From JBGRQA01 sp041725895 (GTDB taxonomy: Bacteria > Bacteroidota > Bacteroidia > Bacteroidales > Marinifilaceae), in NCBI GenBank assembly GCA_041725895.1, contig JBGRQA010000026.1:1-64000 (forward strand): a stretch of DNA of 64,000 nt, in the 5' to 3' direction. The notes below the pieces were generated by a model, which made no database searches, was not told the DNA's origin, and worked only from the letters and a program-made list of their open reading frames with translations. A program made the translations under genes and the position numbers. Below are positions 52,052 to 61,895 of this stretch, piece after piece (the first letter of the stretch is position 1; each line of letters begins with the position of its first letter).

Positions 52052-55000
52052 ATGCTAAAGAAAGACACCTATATTCCTGCCAATCCCGTTCGGGTGGTTA
52101 CGGCCACCTCGCTCTTTGATGGACATGATGCTTCCATAAACATCATGCGAAGGATTCTTCAATCATCCGGAGCTGAGGTGATCCATTTGGGACACAATCG
52201 TTCGGCGGAGGAGATAGTGAATTGTGCTATTCAGGAGGATGCTCAGGCCATTGCCGTTAGCTCCTACCAGGGGGGACACAACGAGTTCTTTCGCTATATG
52301 TACGATTTGTTGAAGGATAAGAATGCTGGTCATATCAAAATTTTTGGTGGCGGGGGAGGTGTGATCCTGCCGGAGGAAATCAAGGAGTTGGAAGCATATG
52401 GAATTGCTGGTTTGTATAGTCCGGATGATGGGCGGAATTTGGGGTTGCAGGGAATGATTAACGAGGTGATGAAGAACTCGGATTTTCCTTTGACTCTGGA
52501 GGAGTTGCCCGATTTCGAGTCTTTGACCCCGGAAACACCTCATTTGTTGGCCCGCTTGATTACTATGGCCGAAATGGGTGTATTGCAGAATACCAAATGG
52601 TTCAACAAAGCGCAGCAAAGGGTTTCTAAAATACAAGTACCGGTGATAGGGATTACGGGAACCGGTGGGGCTGGTAAATCTTCTTTGACGGATGAGTTGA
52701 TCCGCAGAACATTGATTGATTATCCCGAACTGAAGTTGGCTGTAATTTCCGTGGATCCCTCCCGGAAGAAAAGTGGCGGAGCTTTGTTGGGCGATCGTAT
52801 TCGAATGAATGCCATTAACAATCATCGGGTGTACCTTCGCTCCCTGGCCACGCGTCGATCGCATCTGGCCTTGTCGCTTCATGTTGCAGAAGCAATTCAG
52901 TTGGTGAAACTGGCTGGTTACGATTGTATTTTCCTGGAGAGTTCTGGAATTGGGCAGTCGGATACCGAAATAGTGGAACACAGTGATCTGAAGCTCTATG
53001 TGATGACTCCTGAGTTTGGAGCCGCAACTCAGCTGGAAAAGATTGATATGCTCGATTTTGCAGATTTGGTGGCTATTAACAAATTTGACAAACGGGGGGC
53101 CCTGGATGCCCTTCGGGATGTAAAGAAGCAGTTGCAGCGAAACCAGCAGCTTTGGGAGCAGGATCCGGAAACGATGCCGGTGTATGGGACTATTGCCTCA
53201 CAATTCAACGATGCGGGAGTGAACCGGTTCTACCATGCACTGGTGGAACAACTGAAGCTCTTGGATGCTGCCGGTGGCCGTTTTGAGCACAATGGCAAAT
53301 TGTTGCTGCAAACCACTCATAAATTGGAGATTGTCCCCCCGGCTCGCTCACGTTACCTGTCGGAAATATCGGAAACGGTACGAAAGTACAATCGGAAGGC
53401 AGAGGAACAGGCTGTTCTGGCGGATAAGATGTATGCTTTGAACCAGACCATACTGGAGGCTGAAAAAGGAAAATGGTTCCCTACCGGGGAGTCAACGAAG
53501 AAATTGCGTGAAGAATTATCCCGACTGGAGGCAACCTTTCTACATTCTGATATTCTTGAGAATTGGGAGGATAAGAAGAAAAAGTACCAGCAGGACTATT
53601 TTGCATACAAAGTCAGGGACAAGGAAATCATTATAAAAACGTATAACGAGACCCTATCGCACAATCGGATACCTAAGATTTCTCTGCCTAAATTTCGGTC
53701 ATGGGGTGATATTCTGAAATGGAATTTGAAGGAGAATGTACCGGGAGAATTTCCTTATGCAGCAGGCGTTTTTCCTTTCAAACGAGAGGGGGAGGATCCG
53801 ACCCGGATGTTTGCAGGTGAGGGAACTCCAGAACGAACCAATAAGCGTTTCCACTACCTGGCTTATGGGCAACCTGCGGTGCGATTGTCTACGGCTTTCG
53901 ATTCGGTAACCCTGTACGGAGCGGATCCTGCTATGCGTCCTGATATCTACGGGAAGGTTGGTAATTCCGGAGTGTCTATTGCCAGTCTGGATGATGCCAA
54001 GAAGCTCTATTCCGGATTCGATCTCTGCGATCCCAAGACCTCGGTTTCCATGACCATCAACGGACCGGCACCCATGTTGGTGGGCTACTTTATGAATGTG
54101 GCTATTGATCAACAATGTGAGGTGTACATCCGGGAGCAAGGAATGGAAGAGGCGATAGAGCAGAAAATTGCTAAGATCTACAAGGAGAAGGAAAGGCCCC
54201 AATATCAGGGGGAATTGCCCAAGGGAAACAATGGTTTGGGCTTGATGCTTTTGGGTGTTACCGGAGACAGGGTGTTGCCCGCTGAAGTTTACGAAAAGAT
54301 TAAATCGGATACCATTTCCAAAGTAAGGGGTACGGTTCAGGCTGATATGCTGAAGGAAGACCAGGCTCAGAATACCTGTATCTTCTCCATTGATTTTGCC
54401 CTAAAGATGATGGGAGATATTCAGGAATATTTTATTCAAAACCGGGTTCGGAATTTCTATTCTGTTTCCATTTCGGGCTATCACATAGCTGAGGCGGGTG
54501 CTAACCCTATCAGTCAGCTAGCCTTCACTTTGGCTAACGGTTTTACCTTGGTTGAGTACTATCTGGCACGTGGCATGAAGGTGGATGATTTTGCGCCCAA
54601 CCTTTCCTTTTTCTTCTCCAATGGGATGGATCCGGAATTTACTGTCATAGGTCGTGTGGCCCGGATTATCTGGGCCAAAGCAATGAAATATTTGTATGGG
54701 GCCAACGAACGCAGTCAAAAGTTGAAGTACCACATCCAAACTTCCGGTCGTTCGCTGCATGCTCAGGAAATCGAATTCAATGATATTCGAACGACCCTTC
54801 AGGCGCTTTGTGGGATTTACGACAATTGCAATTCTTTACATACCAATGCTTACGATGAGGCCATTACTACGCCAACCGAGGAGTCGGTTCGCAGAGCCAT
54901 GGCTATCCAATTGATCATCACCAGGGAATTGGGGCTGGCGAAAAATGAGAATCCCTTACAGGGAGCCTTTATCATCGAGGAATTGACCGATCTGGTAGAA

Positions 55001-55426
55001 GAGGCTGTTCTGATGGAGTTCGATCGTCTGACGGAGCGTGGGGGAGTTTTGGGGGCTATGGAAACCATGTACCAACGAAGCAAGATCCAATCGGAATCCC
55101 TTTACTACGAAACACTAAAACATAACGGTCAGCTGCCCATAGTTGGAGTGAATACTTTTTTGAATTCGCAAGGTTCTCCCACGGTTTTGCCCAAAGAGGT
55201 AATTCGTTCGGATGAGGAGGAGAAGAAAGCACAGGTGCATTTTGCCGAAGTGGTTCAGAAAAATAATGCAAGGGAGGGAGGATTAGGCCTGAAGGAATTG
55301 AAGCGAAAAGCACTGAATAACGAGAATATATTTACTTCCCTTATGGAAGTATGCAAATACTGTACCCTGGGCCAGATTACAGATGCTCTGTATGAAGTTG
55401 GGGGCCAGTATAGGAGGAATATGTAA
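52052..55426 (+). CDS. icmF: Fused isobutyryl-CoA mutase (IcmF)
   Basis: The 1124-residue protein interconverts isobutyryl-CoA and n-butyryl-CoA with adenosylcobalamin. Domains in order: B12-binding (FDGHDASINIMRRIL, with the lower-ligand His, then GGGGGVILPEE), a MeaB-like GTPase chaperone (GTGGAGKSS Walker A, NKFDKRGALDALRD), a linker, and the substrate-binding mutase barrel. Residue F574 in AGVFPFKRE and Q773 in QAQNTCIF correspond to the Phe/Gln pair that marks isobutyryl-CoA mutases, where methylmalonyl-CoA mutases have Tyr and Arg. The family can also act on isovaleryl-CoA. It sits between the ETF module and the leucine-type carboxylase cluster. Confidence 0.94.
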   Translation: MLKKDTYIPANPVRVVTATSLFDGHDASINIMRRILQSSGAEVIHLGHNRSAEEIVNCAIQEDAQAIAVSSYQGGHNEFFRYMYDLLKDKNAGHIKIFGGGGGVILPEEIKELEAYGIAGLYSPDDGRNLGLQGMINEVMKNSDFPLTLEELPDFESLTPETPHLLARLITMAEMGVLQNTKWFNKAQQRVSKIQVPVIGITGTGGAGKSSLTDELIRRTLIDYPELKLAVISVDPSRKKSGGALLGDRIRMNAINNHRVYLRSLATRRSHLALSLHVAEAIQLVKLAGYDCIFLESSGIGQSDTEIVEHSDLKLYVMTPEFGAATQLEKIDMLDFADLVAINKFDKRGALDALRDVKKQLQRNQQLWEQDPETMPVYGTIASQFNDAGVNRFYHALVEQLKLLDAAGGRFEHNGKLLLQTTHKLEIVPPARSRYLSEISETVRKYNRKAEEQAVLADKMYALNQTILEAEKGKWFPTGESTKKLREELSRLEATFLHSDILENWEDKKKKYQQDYFAYKVRDKEIIIKTYNETLSHNRIPKISLPKFRSWGDILKWNLKENVPGEFPYAAGVFPFKREGEDPTRMFAGEGTPERTNKRFHYLAYGQPAVRLSTAFDSVTLYGADPAMRPDIYGKVGNSGVSIASLDDAKKLYSGFDLCDPKTSVSMTINGPAPMLVGYFMNVAIDQQCEVYIREQGMEEAIEQKIAKIYKEKERPQYQGELPKGNNGLGLMLLGVTGDRVLPAEVYEKIKSDTISKVRGTVQADMLKEDQAQNTCIFSIDFALKMMGDIQEYFIQNRVRNFYSVSISGYHIAEAGANPISQLAFTLANGFTLVEYYLARGMKVDDFAPNLSFFFSNGMDPEFTVIGRVARIIWAKAMKYLYGANERSQKLKYHIQTSGRSLHAQEIEFNDIRTTLQALCGIYDNCNSLHTNAYDEAITTPTEESVRRAMAIQLIITRELGLAKNENPLQGAFIIEELTDLVEEAVLMEFDRLTERGGVLGAMETMYQRSKIQSESLYYETLKHNGQLPIVGVNTFLNSQGSPTVLPKEVIRSDEEEKKAQVHFAEVVQKNNAREGGLGLKELKRKALNNENIFTSLMEVCKYCTLGQITDALYEVGGQYRRNM

Positions 55427-55433
55427 GAATAGT

Positions 55434-55506
55434 TCCCGATAGGTATCGGGATGTTAATGTGTGAATGAGGAAGGAGCTTGCTTCTTGCCTCTTGCTACTT
55501 GTCACT
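55434..55506. repeat. Palindrome plus CTTG-rich dispersed sequence in the icmF-carboxylase spacer
   Basis: TCCCGATA-GG-TATCGGGA (55434-55451) is a perfect 8-bp inverted repeat. It is followed by GGAGCTTGCTTCTTGCCTCTTG text related to the spacers at 35690 and 51150. Confidence 0.5.
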
Positions 55507-55520
55507 AAAACAGAATTATT

Positions 55521-57128
55521 TTGTATCGATTAAGTTCAAAAATAGATCCCAAATCCGGGGATTTCACCCGAAACAGGGAGGAGTACCGGAAGCTGATGGA
55601 GGAGTACCGAAGTCGATTAACTGAAGTGCTTGACGGTGCGGGAGCCAAAGCGAAAGAAAAACATTTGGCCCGTGGTAAGCTGCTGGTGCGCGATCGGATC
55701 GATCTACTTGTTGATAGGAATACGCCCTTTTTGGAGTTGTCTCCCATGGCTGCCTACGATCAGTATGAGAATCAATTTCCTTCTGCCGGTATTGTGACCG
55801 GAATTGGTGTGATTCATGGACGAGAGTGTGTTATTGTTGCCAACGATGCTACGGTGAAAGGTGGAACATACGTAAAGGAGAGCATAAAGAAGCACATTCG
55901 TGCTCAGGAGATTGCCATGGAGAATCATTTGCCCTGCATATACATGGTGGATTCGGGGGGAGTATTCCTGCCGGAACAGGCCAATGTGTTTCCTGATAAG
56001 TTCCATTTTGGACGTTTCTTCTACAACCAGGCCCGAATGTCGGCCAAGGGCATTCCGCAAATTGCAATTGTAATGGGATCTTGTACTGCTGGTGGGGCCT
56101 ATGTACCTGCTATGAGTGATGAAACCATTATTGTGAAGGAGCAGGGAACCATTTTTATCGGAGGTCCCCCTTTGGTGAAGGCGGCTACAGGAGAAGAGGT
56201 TTCTGCAGAGGAACTGGGAGGAGCCGATGTACATACCTCTATTTCCGGTGTTGCCGATCACATGGCGGAAGACGATCGGCATGCCATTCGGATCTGTAGA
56301 AGCATTTTTGAATCTATGCCACATGGGAGAAAACAGTTTCTGGAACGATCGGTTGCGGAGGAGCCCTTGTACGATCCGAAGGAATTGTACGGTTTGGCCC
56401 CCCTCGATTACAAAAAATCGGTGGACTCGCGGGAGATTATCATGCGCTTGGTAGATGGCAGCAGGTTTCACGAATTCAAGAGACGCTATGCACCTACCAT
56501 TGTAACCGGTTTTGCAAAAATTATGGGTTACCCTGTTGGCATTATAGCCAATAATGGAATCATTTTTTCTGAAACATCCTTAAAAGCGGCTCACTTTATT
56601 GAGCTCTGCAGTCATCGAAAGATTCCTATTCTCTTTTTGCAGAACATTACTGGTTTTATGGTGGGGAAGCAGTACGAGCATGGTGGAATCGCCCGTGACG
56701 GAGCCAAACTGGTTCATGCCGTTGCCAATGCCCAGGTGCCCAAATTTACCGTAATTATTGGGGGATCTTTCGGTGCCGGAAATTATGCCATGGCTGGACG
56801 AGCCTACGAACCACGCTTGCTATTCATGTGGCCCAATGCCCGCATCTCGGTGATGGGTGGCGAACAGGCTGCTGGTGTACTGGTGCAGGTAAAGGAGCAG
56901 CAGCTGCTTCGGAGGGGACAGGAATTCCCGAAGGAGGAGCAGGAGGCTCTGCGTGAAAATATTCTGAAAAAATATGAAGAGGAGGGATCGCCCTATTTCA
57001 GTACTTCCCGCCTTTGGGACGATGGGATCATCGACCCTTTGGATACCCGAAAGGTGATTGCCATGGGAATAGCCATGTCGCTTAATCAACCTTTCCCGAA
57101 GCCGCAGTTTGGCGTGTTTCGAATGTAA
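55521..57128 (+). CDS. Acyl-CoA carboxylase beta subunit, methylcrotonyl-CoA type
   Basis: The 535-residue carboxyltransferase has the stretch FMVGKQYEHGGIARDGAKLVHAVA, typical of methylcrotonyl-CoA and geranyl-CoA carboxylases, GSCTAGGAYVPAMSDE, and GSFGAGNYAMAGRAYEPR. The likely reaction is 3-methylcrotonyl-CoA to 3-methylglutaconyl-CoA in leucine degradation. The start is TTG at 55521 (or ATT just before); the first in-frame ATG would remove a conserved N-terminal helix. The Ala/Gly-rich biotin-site loops are intact. It is followed closely by hydratase and biotin carboxylase genes. Confidence 0.93.
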   Translation: MYRLSSKIDPKSGDFTRNREEYRKLMEEYRSRLTEVLDGAGAKAKEKHLARGKLLVRDRIDLLVDRNTPFLELSPMAAYDQYENQFPSAGIVTGIGVIHGRECVIVANDATVKGGTYVKESIKKHIRAQEIAMENHLPCIYMVDSGGVFLPEQANVFPDKFHFGRFFYNQARMSAKGIPQIAIVMGSCTAGGAYVPAMSDETIIVKEQGTIFIGGPPLVKAATGEEVSAEELGGADVHTSISGVADHMAEDDRHAIRICRSIFESMPHGRKQFLERSVAEEPLYDPKELYGLAPLDYKKSVDSREIIMRLVDGSRFHEFKRRYAPTIVTGFAKIMGYPVGIIANNGIIFSETSLKAAHFIELCSHRKIPILFLQNITGFMVGKQYEHGGIARDGAKLVHAVANAQVPKFTVIIGGSFGAGNYAMAGRAYEPRLLFMWPNARISVMGGEQAAGVLVQVKEQQLLRRGQEFPKEEQEALRENILKKYEEEGSPYFSTSRLWDDGIIDPLDTRKVIAMGIAMSLNQPFPKPQFGVFRM

Positions 57129-57160
57129 ATGATAATGAAGAACCTATAGTATTATTGAAG

Positions 57161-57967
57161 ATGAAGAAATTTAGAACCATTGATTTTATAAAGCACGATC
57201 ATGTAGGCACCATTTGGTTGAATCGTCCAGAAATTCATAATGCCTTTAATGAGGTGATGATTGGTGAAATTCTGAATTGTTTTGAAGACATTCAAAAGAT
57301 GGATTACCAGGAGCTTCGGGCTGTAGTAATTCGCGGTCAGGGAAAATCTTTTTGTGCGGGTGCCGATCTCAATTGGATGAGAGATGTGGCCAAGTACAGT
57401 CATGAAGAGAATTATGCGGAGAGTTACCGTTTGTCGGCTTGTTTCAATGCCATTTACTCCTGTAAGTTTCCCACCATTGCTGTAGTACATGGTGCTGCCA
57501 TTGGAGGAGCCAATGGCTTGCTGGCTGCCTGTGATTTTGCCATCTGTGAAAAGAATACCATCTTCTCGCTGAGTGAGGTGAAGATAGGAATTGTTCCGGC
57601 TTGCATTTCACCCTATGTGATCAAACGAGTGGGAGAGTACGGGGCACGGGAACTTATGCTGACAGGGATGCGATTTCGGGGGAAAAAGGCAAAGAAATGC
57701 GGTTTGGTGAATGGTTCCTACAGTCACAGGAATTTGGAGATTCGGTTGGAGGATCTGATTATGGTGTTAAAAACCAGTGGTCCTGTTGCGGTGTCGCAAT
57801 GCAAGGAGTTGATCGATGATGTAAAGAACAACCTGTCGCATGAGGAAGCTATGGAGTATACCGCTAAAATGATTGCAGATATTCGCCAATCGGCGGAAGG
57901 ACAGGAGGGAATGACTGCTTTCCTGGAGAAGAGAAAGCCCAACTGGGTAATTGAAGAAACGCTGTAA
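57161..57967 (+). CDS. Enoyl-CoA hydratase, methylglutaconyl-CoA hydratase-like
   Basis: The start is set at ATG 57161; a TTG two codons earlier is also in frame. The 268-residue crotonase-fold protein has FCAGADLNWMRDVAKYSHEEN, a block seen in methylglutaconyl-CoA hydratases, HGAAIGGANGLLAACDFAIC and FSLSEVKIGIVPACISPYV. One of the two usual hydratase glutamates is replaced, as in that subgroup (IGGANGLLAA). Lying between the two carboxylase subunit genes, it should take methylglutaconyl-CoA to HMG-CoA. Confidence 0.9.
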   Translation: MKKFRTIDFIKHDHVGTIWLNRPEIHNAFNEVMIGEILNCFEDIQKMDYQELRAVVIRGQGKSFCAGADLNWMRDVAKYSHEENYAESYRLSACFNAIYSCKFPTIAVVHGAAIGGANGLLAACDFAICEKNTIFSLSEVKIGIVPACISPYVIKRVGEYGARELMLTGMRFRGKKAKKCGLVNGSYSHRNLEIRLEDLIMVLKTSGPVAVSQCKELIDDVKNNLSHEEAMEYTAKMIADIRQSAEGQEGMTAFLEKRKPNWVIEETL

Positions 57968-57983
57968 GTAAAAATCAGACTGA

Positions 57984-59972
57984 ATGTACTACAAAAGATT
58001 ACTAATAGCCAACCGGGGTGAAATTGCGGTTCGTATCATTCGGACTGCCCGAACACTAGGGATTCATACCATTGCGGTATACTCCCTTGTGGACCGTGAA
58101 GCACGTCATGTAACAGAGGCGGACGAAGCCTATGCTTTGTTGGGAGATCGATTGGCTGATAATTATCTGAACATAGATGCATTGCTTGATGTTGCAATAA
58201 GAGCTGAGGCTGAAGCCATTCATCCCGGTTATGGATTTTTGGCGGAGAATCCCGTATTTGCTCAAAGATGTCAGGATGCTGGAATTGATTTTGTTGGGCC
58301 TTCCCCGGAAGCCATTACCCTTATGGGGAATAAGGTGAATGCTCGTAATTTTGTTAAATCGCTTGAGATTCCTGTCTTGGAAGGGGCTGTTGGTGAAGTT
58401 GATGAACTTGTACGGCAATGCAATGGATTGGCCTATCCTTTATTGGTAAAAGCAGCTGCTGGAGGTGGAGGAAAAGGGATGCGAATTGTGGAGAGGCCAG
58501 GAGAATTGAAGAATGCTATTGCGTCAACCTCCCGTGAGGCTCAGACTTATTTTGGGGATGGCTCCGTATTGGTGGAGAAATACATTCAGAATCCGCGGCA
58601 TATCGAAGTGCAGGTGCTTGCCGACAAGCATGGTAACGCCATTCATCTCTTCGAGAGGGAATGCTCTATTCAGCGACGGTTTCAAAAAATAGTTGAGGAG
58701 GCACCTTCTCCAACTTTGAGTGAGGAGCTACGCCAGAAGATGGGGGTGGCTGCAGTTCGGCTCGTTCGTGAGATGGGCTATTGCAATGCTGGTACAGTGG
58801 AATTTCTGGTGGATGAGAAGCTCAACTTCTATTTTTTGGAAATGAATACCCGTATTCAGGTCGAACATCCCGTTACAGAGATGATTACGGGGTTGGATCT
58901 TGTGGAAGAACAATTGGCTATTGCATCCGGAAAAATTTTAAGATACAAGCAAAAAGATATTCTCAGGAAAGGTCACGCTATCGAAGTAAGAATCTATGCA
59001 GAAGATCCCGACCAGGATTTTATGCCTTCCCCTGGAGAAATTACTTTATACCAGGAGCCTAAAGGTCCACATGAAAGAATTCGTATCGATTCAGCTTTAC
59101 ATGGGCCTGATCGAATTCATCCCGATTTTGATCCCATGATTGCCAAGTTGGTAGTGTGGGACGAGAATCGTGATTTGGCACGGGAGCAGTTGCATTATGC
59201 TTTAAACAACTACCACATTCACGGAATTACAACCAATATCTTGTATTTACGATCCCTTATTGATACCAACTGGTTTCAGGAAAATCAAATTTCTACCCTT
59301 TTTTGCGAGCATCATGCCGAAGAATTGATGCAGCGTATGAATGAGGAAAGGGAACGGGTTCCCGGGCAATTGTTTGCTATTGCTTGTGTGCTAAAGGATT
59401 TGGAACATAAAGATTCTCAAAATATTTGGGAAGAGATGGGCTTCTGGCGGCAGCAGGGAAGGGTATTTACTCTGGAGGTAAAAGGGAGAAGATTAAATGT
59501 AATAGTGAATGGAACAGGTTTTTGCGATTTTGTAATTGATGATTCGAAAATCCGGGTGGAAGGAGTTCATATCGAGGATCACCAGGTAAGTTTTGAATTG
59601 AATGGAAGAAGGATGGTGTTTCAGTTATCTGAGGCTTGTGGTGGAGGTTGGCATGTGGATAGTGGGGGGATTTGTCACCATATGAAGCGGTTGGATGTAC
59701 TGGAAGGAGAGGATTGGACCGATGCACAGCTATCTGCTTCCGATAACATGAATAAGGGGGTTGTGGCGCCACTGCCGGGTAAGGTCGTGCAAATTAATGT
59801 GAAGGCTGGTCAAATTGTCCAGAAGGGTGATGTCCTTTTAATAGTGGAAGCAATGAAAATGGAAAATAACATTTTATCTCCGCGTGATGCTGAAGTTGCT
59901 GAGGTACGGGTTGAAGTGGGACAACAGGTGGAGAACAATATGGAGTTGGTTCGATTGGAGGCCGATGTCTAG
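57984..59972 (+). CDS. Acyl-CoA carboxylase alpha subunit (biotin carboxylase plus biotin carrier)
   Basis: The 662-residue protein has a biotin carboxylase module (LIANRGEIAVRIIRTARTLG, KAAAGGGGKGMRIV, RECSIQRRFQKIVEEAPSP, EMNTRIQVEHPVTEMITGLD), a middle beta domain, and a C-terminal biotin carrier with EAMKMEN, where K625 receives biotin. It is the partner of the beta subunit encoded at 55521. Such alpha subunits serve 3-methylcrotonyl-CoA carboxylase. It starts 16 bp after the hydratase gene. Confidence 0.95.
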   Translation: MYYKRLLIANRGEIAVRIIRTARTLGIHTIAVYSLVDREARHVTEADEAYALLGDRLADNYLNIDALLDVAIRAEAEAIHPGYGFLAENPVFAQRCQDAGIDFVGPSPEAITLMGNKVNARNFVKSLEIPVLEGAVGEVDELVRQCNGLAYPLLVKAAAGGGGKGMRIVERPGELKNAIASTSREAQTYFGDGSVLVEKYIQNPRHIEVQVLADKHGNAIHLFERECSIQRRFQKIVEEAPSPTLSEELRQKMGVAAVRLVREMGYCNAGTVEFLVDEKLNFYFLEMNTRIQVEHPVTEMITGLDLVEEQLAIASGKILRYKQKDILRKGHAIEVRIYAEDPDQDFMPSPGEITLYQEPKGPHERIRIDSALHGPDRIHPDFDPMIAKLVVWDENRDLAREQLHYALNNYHIHGITTNILYLRSLIDTNWFQENQISTLFCEHHAEELMQRMNEERERVPGQLFAIACVLKDLEHKDSQNIWEEMGFWRQQGRVFTLEVKGRRLNVIVNGTGFCDFVIDDSKIRVEGVHIEDHQVSFELNGRRMVFQLSEACGGGWHVDSGGICHHMKRLDVLEGEDWTDAQLSASDNMNKGVVAPLPGKVVQINVKAGQIVQKGDVLLIVEAMKMENNILSPRDAEVAEVRVEVGQQVENNMELVRLEADV

Positions 59973-60023
59973 CTTTTACCCAATATGATTGAGAACAGGA
60001 ATTAAACCAAAAATGTACAACTT

Positions 60024-61838
60024 ATGAATAAAGTCCGCATTGCCAATTCCGGTGGCTTCTGGGGAGACGACCTGGGAGTGTTGCGCCGGCAGTTAGAAGG
60101 GGGAGATATTGATTATATCTCGTCTGATTTTCTGGCTGAGATTACCATGAGTATCTTGCGAAAGCAGCAATTGAAAGATCAAAGTTTGGGGTATGTTACC
60201 GATTTTGTGGAGCAAATTGTGGATGCTGCCCCTTTGTTGAAGGAAAAAGGTGTGCGGATGTTGACCAATGCCGGGGGAATCAACCCTCTGGGCTGTGCCC
60301 GAAAGATATTGGAGGAGCTTACGAAGCAGAACATTTCTTTGAAAATTGCTGTGGTAAACGGAGATAATATTATTGATCGTATTGATGAATTGTATCCCGA
60401 GCATGCATCTTTTGCTAATATGGATAACCAGGAGGATTTTGCCCACATCCATGATCGGGTGCAAAGTGCCAATGTATACCTTGGAATTCCTCCTCTTTTG
60501 AAGGCTTTGGAATCAGGCGCTGATTTGGTAATTGCAGGGCGAGTGACGGATACTTCGGTGACAATGGCACCTATGGTTTATGAGCTGGGTTGGGCTCTCG
60601 ACGATTGGGACAAGCTGGCTGCAGGATTGGTGGCCGGACACATCATTGAATGCGGGGCACAATCCACCGGAGGGAATTTTACCGATTGGCAGAAGGTTAA
60701 GCGATGGGACAACATGGGTTATCCTATTGTAGAAATGCGATCGGATGGAAGTTTCGAGGTGTACAAGCACCCTGATACGGGAGGTCTAATCAGTGAGGAT
60801 ACTATTCGGGAACAATTGGTTTACGAAATGGGGAATCCAACCCAATACATTAGTCCTGATGTTGTGGCGGATTTCAGTGGTCTGCAATTGGAAGAAGTAG
60901 GACCACATAGGGTTCGGGTTAGCAATGCCAGAGGCTATGCATCTACACCCTTCCTAAAGGTATCCATGGCCTATGAGGATGGTTTTAAAGCTACCAGCTC
61001 CATTGTGATTAGTGGGGGTGAAGTTTTGAATAAAGCTCAGGAGTTTGAGAGAATTTTCTGGCAGCGACTGAACCTGAATTATAAAAAGATCAATACCGAA
61101 TATGTTGGTTACAATGCTTGTCATTTGCATTTGGCTGAGCATATCGATCCCAATGAAATTTTATTGAGGTTTTCTGTTTATGACAGTAATCCGGCTAAGC
61201 TTCTTAAGTTTTCTCAGAGCATTGCTCCTCTCATTTTGAGTGGTCCCCCTGGTGTTGCTGTAACTGGCGGAAGGGCCAAGATGCAACAGGTAATGACCTA
61301 TTGGCCCACTCTTGTTCCCAAAAGGAATATAACAGCTCTCGTTCGTATCTTAAGTGCAGATGGTTCAATAGAGGATCAATCTGAAGTTCCCTGTTGGTTG
61401 GGCTATGAAGATGGCTCCGGAAGACAGGTTGTTTCCGTAAAATCGGAAGGAGCTTCTGAACAACGCGATTATGCCGATAAAAAGAGGATGCCTTTGCGGG
61501 AGATTTGTCTTGCACGGTCAGGAGATAAGGGAGATACGGTGAATATTGGGGTATTGGCCCGATCCGAAGCTATTTATCATTATTTGAAGGGATTACTGAC
61601 AAGCGAGTTGATTGCAGAAATGTTTTCAGGTATCGCCAAGGGAAAAGTAAAGCGTTATGAGCTAGACAACCTGTGGGCTCTGAATTTCTTACTGGAAGAG
61701 GCGCTGGATGGAGGTGGAACTAAATCCCTGATGATTGATGCCCAGGGAAAGACTTTTGCTTCAGCCTTGTTAAATCAGGAGATTCTTGTTCCCAAAGAGC
61801 TTTTGGAAGGGATTGAGTCGCAAAAGTTGAATGCTTAA
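60024..61838 (+). CDS. AtuA-like DUF1446 protein with C-terminal ferredoxin-fold domain
   Basis: The 604-residue protein has the DUF1446 N-terminal region (RIANSGGFWGDD, ITMSILRKQQLKD, LTNAGGINPLGCA, VIAGRVTDTSVTMAPMV, IIECGAQSTGGNFTDW). Its last 110 residues (LARSGDKGDTVNIGVLAR onward) match the AtuA-like ferredoxin-fold domain. The founding member AtuA is needed for acyclic terpene degradation in Pseudomonas, but its reaction is not established. Here it sits where an HMG-CoA lyase would be expected in a leucine cluster; no such lyase is in the window. Confidence 0.9.
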   Translation: MNKVRIANSGGFWGDDLGVLRRQLEGGDIDYISSDFLAEITMSILRKQQLKDQSLGYVTDFVEQIVDAAPLLKEKGVRMLTNAGGINPLGCARKILEELTKQNISLKIAVVNGDNIIDRIDELYPEHASFANMDNQEDFAHIHDRVQSANVYLGIPPLLKALESGADLVIAGRVTDTSVTMAPMVYELGWALDDWDKLAAGLVAGHIIECGAQSTGGNFTDWQKVKRWDNMGYPIVEMRSDGSFEVYKHPDTGGLISEDTIREQLVYEMGNPTQYISPDVVADFSGLQLEEVGPHRVRVSNARGYASTPFLKVSMAYEDGFKATSSIVISGGEVLNKAQEFERIFWQRLNLNYKKINTEYVGYNACHLHLAEHIDPNEILLRFSVYDSNPAKLLKFSQSIAPLILSGPPGVAVTGGRAKMQQVMTYWPTLVPKRNITALVRILSADGSIEDQSEVPCWLGYEDGSGRQVVSVKSEGASEQRDYADKKRMPLREICLARSGDKGDTVNIGVLARSEAIYHYLKGLLTSELIAEMFSGIAKGKVKRYELDNLWALNFLLEEALDGGGTKSLMIDAQGKTFASALLNQEILVPKELLEGIESQKLNA

Positions 61839-61895
61839 GCAGCTTTAGGTTTGAAGTTTGAGAAATTATTGTTAACTTATTAGGAAAAGCAACTT

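Noticed and set aside
52163..52981. 272-codon minus-strand frame
   Set aside because: Antisense to the B12-binding and GTPase domains of IcmF, which are unmistakable.
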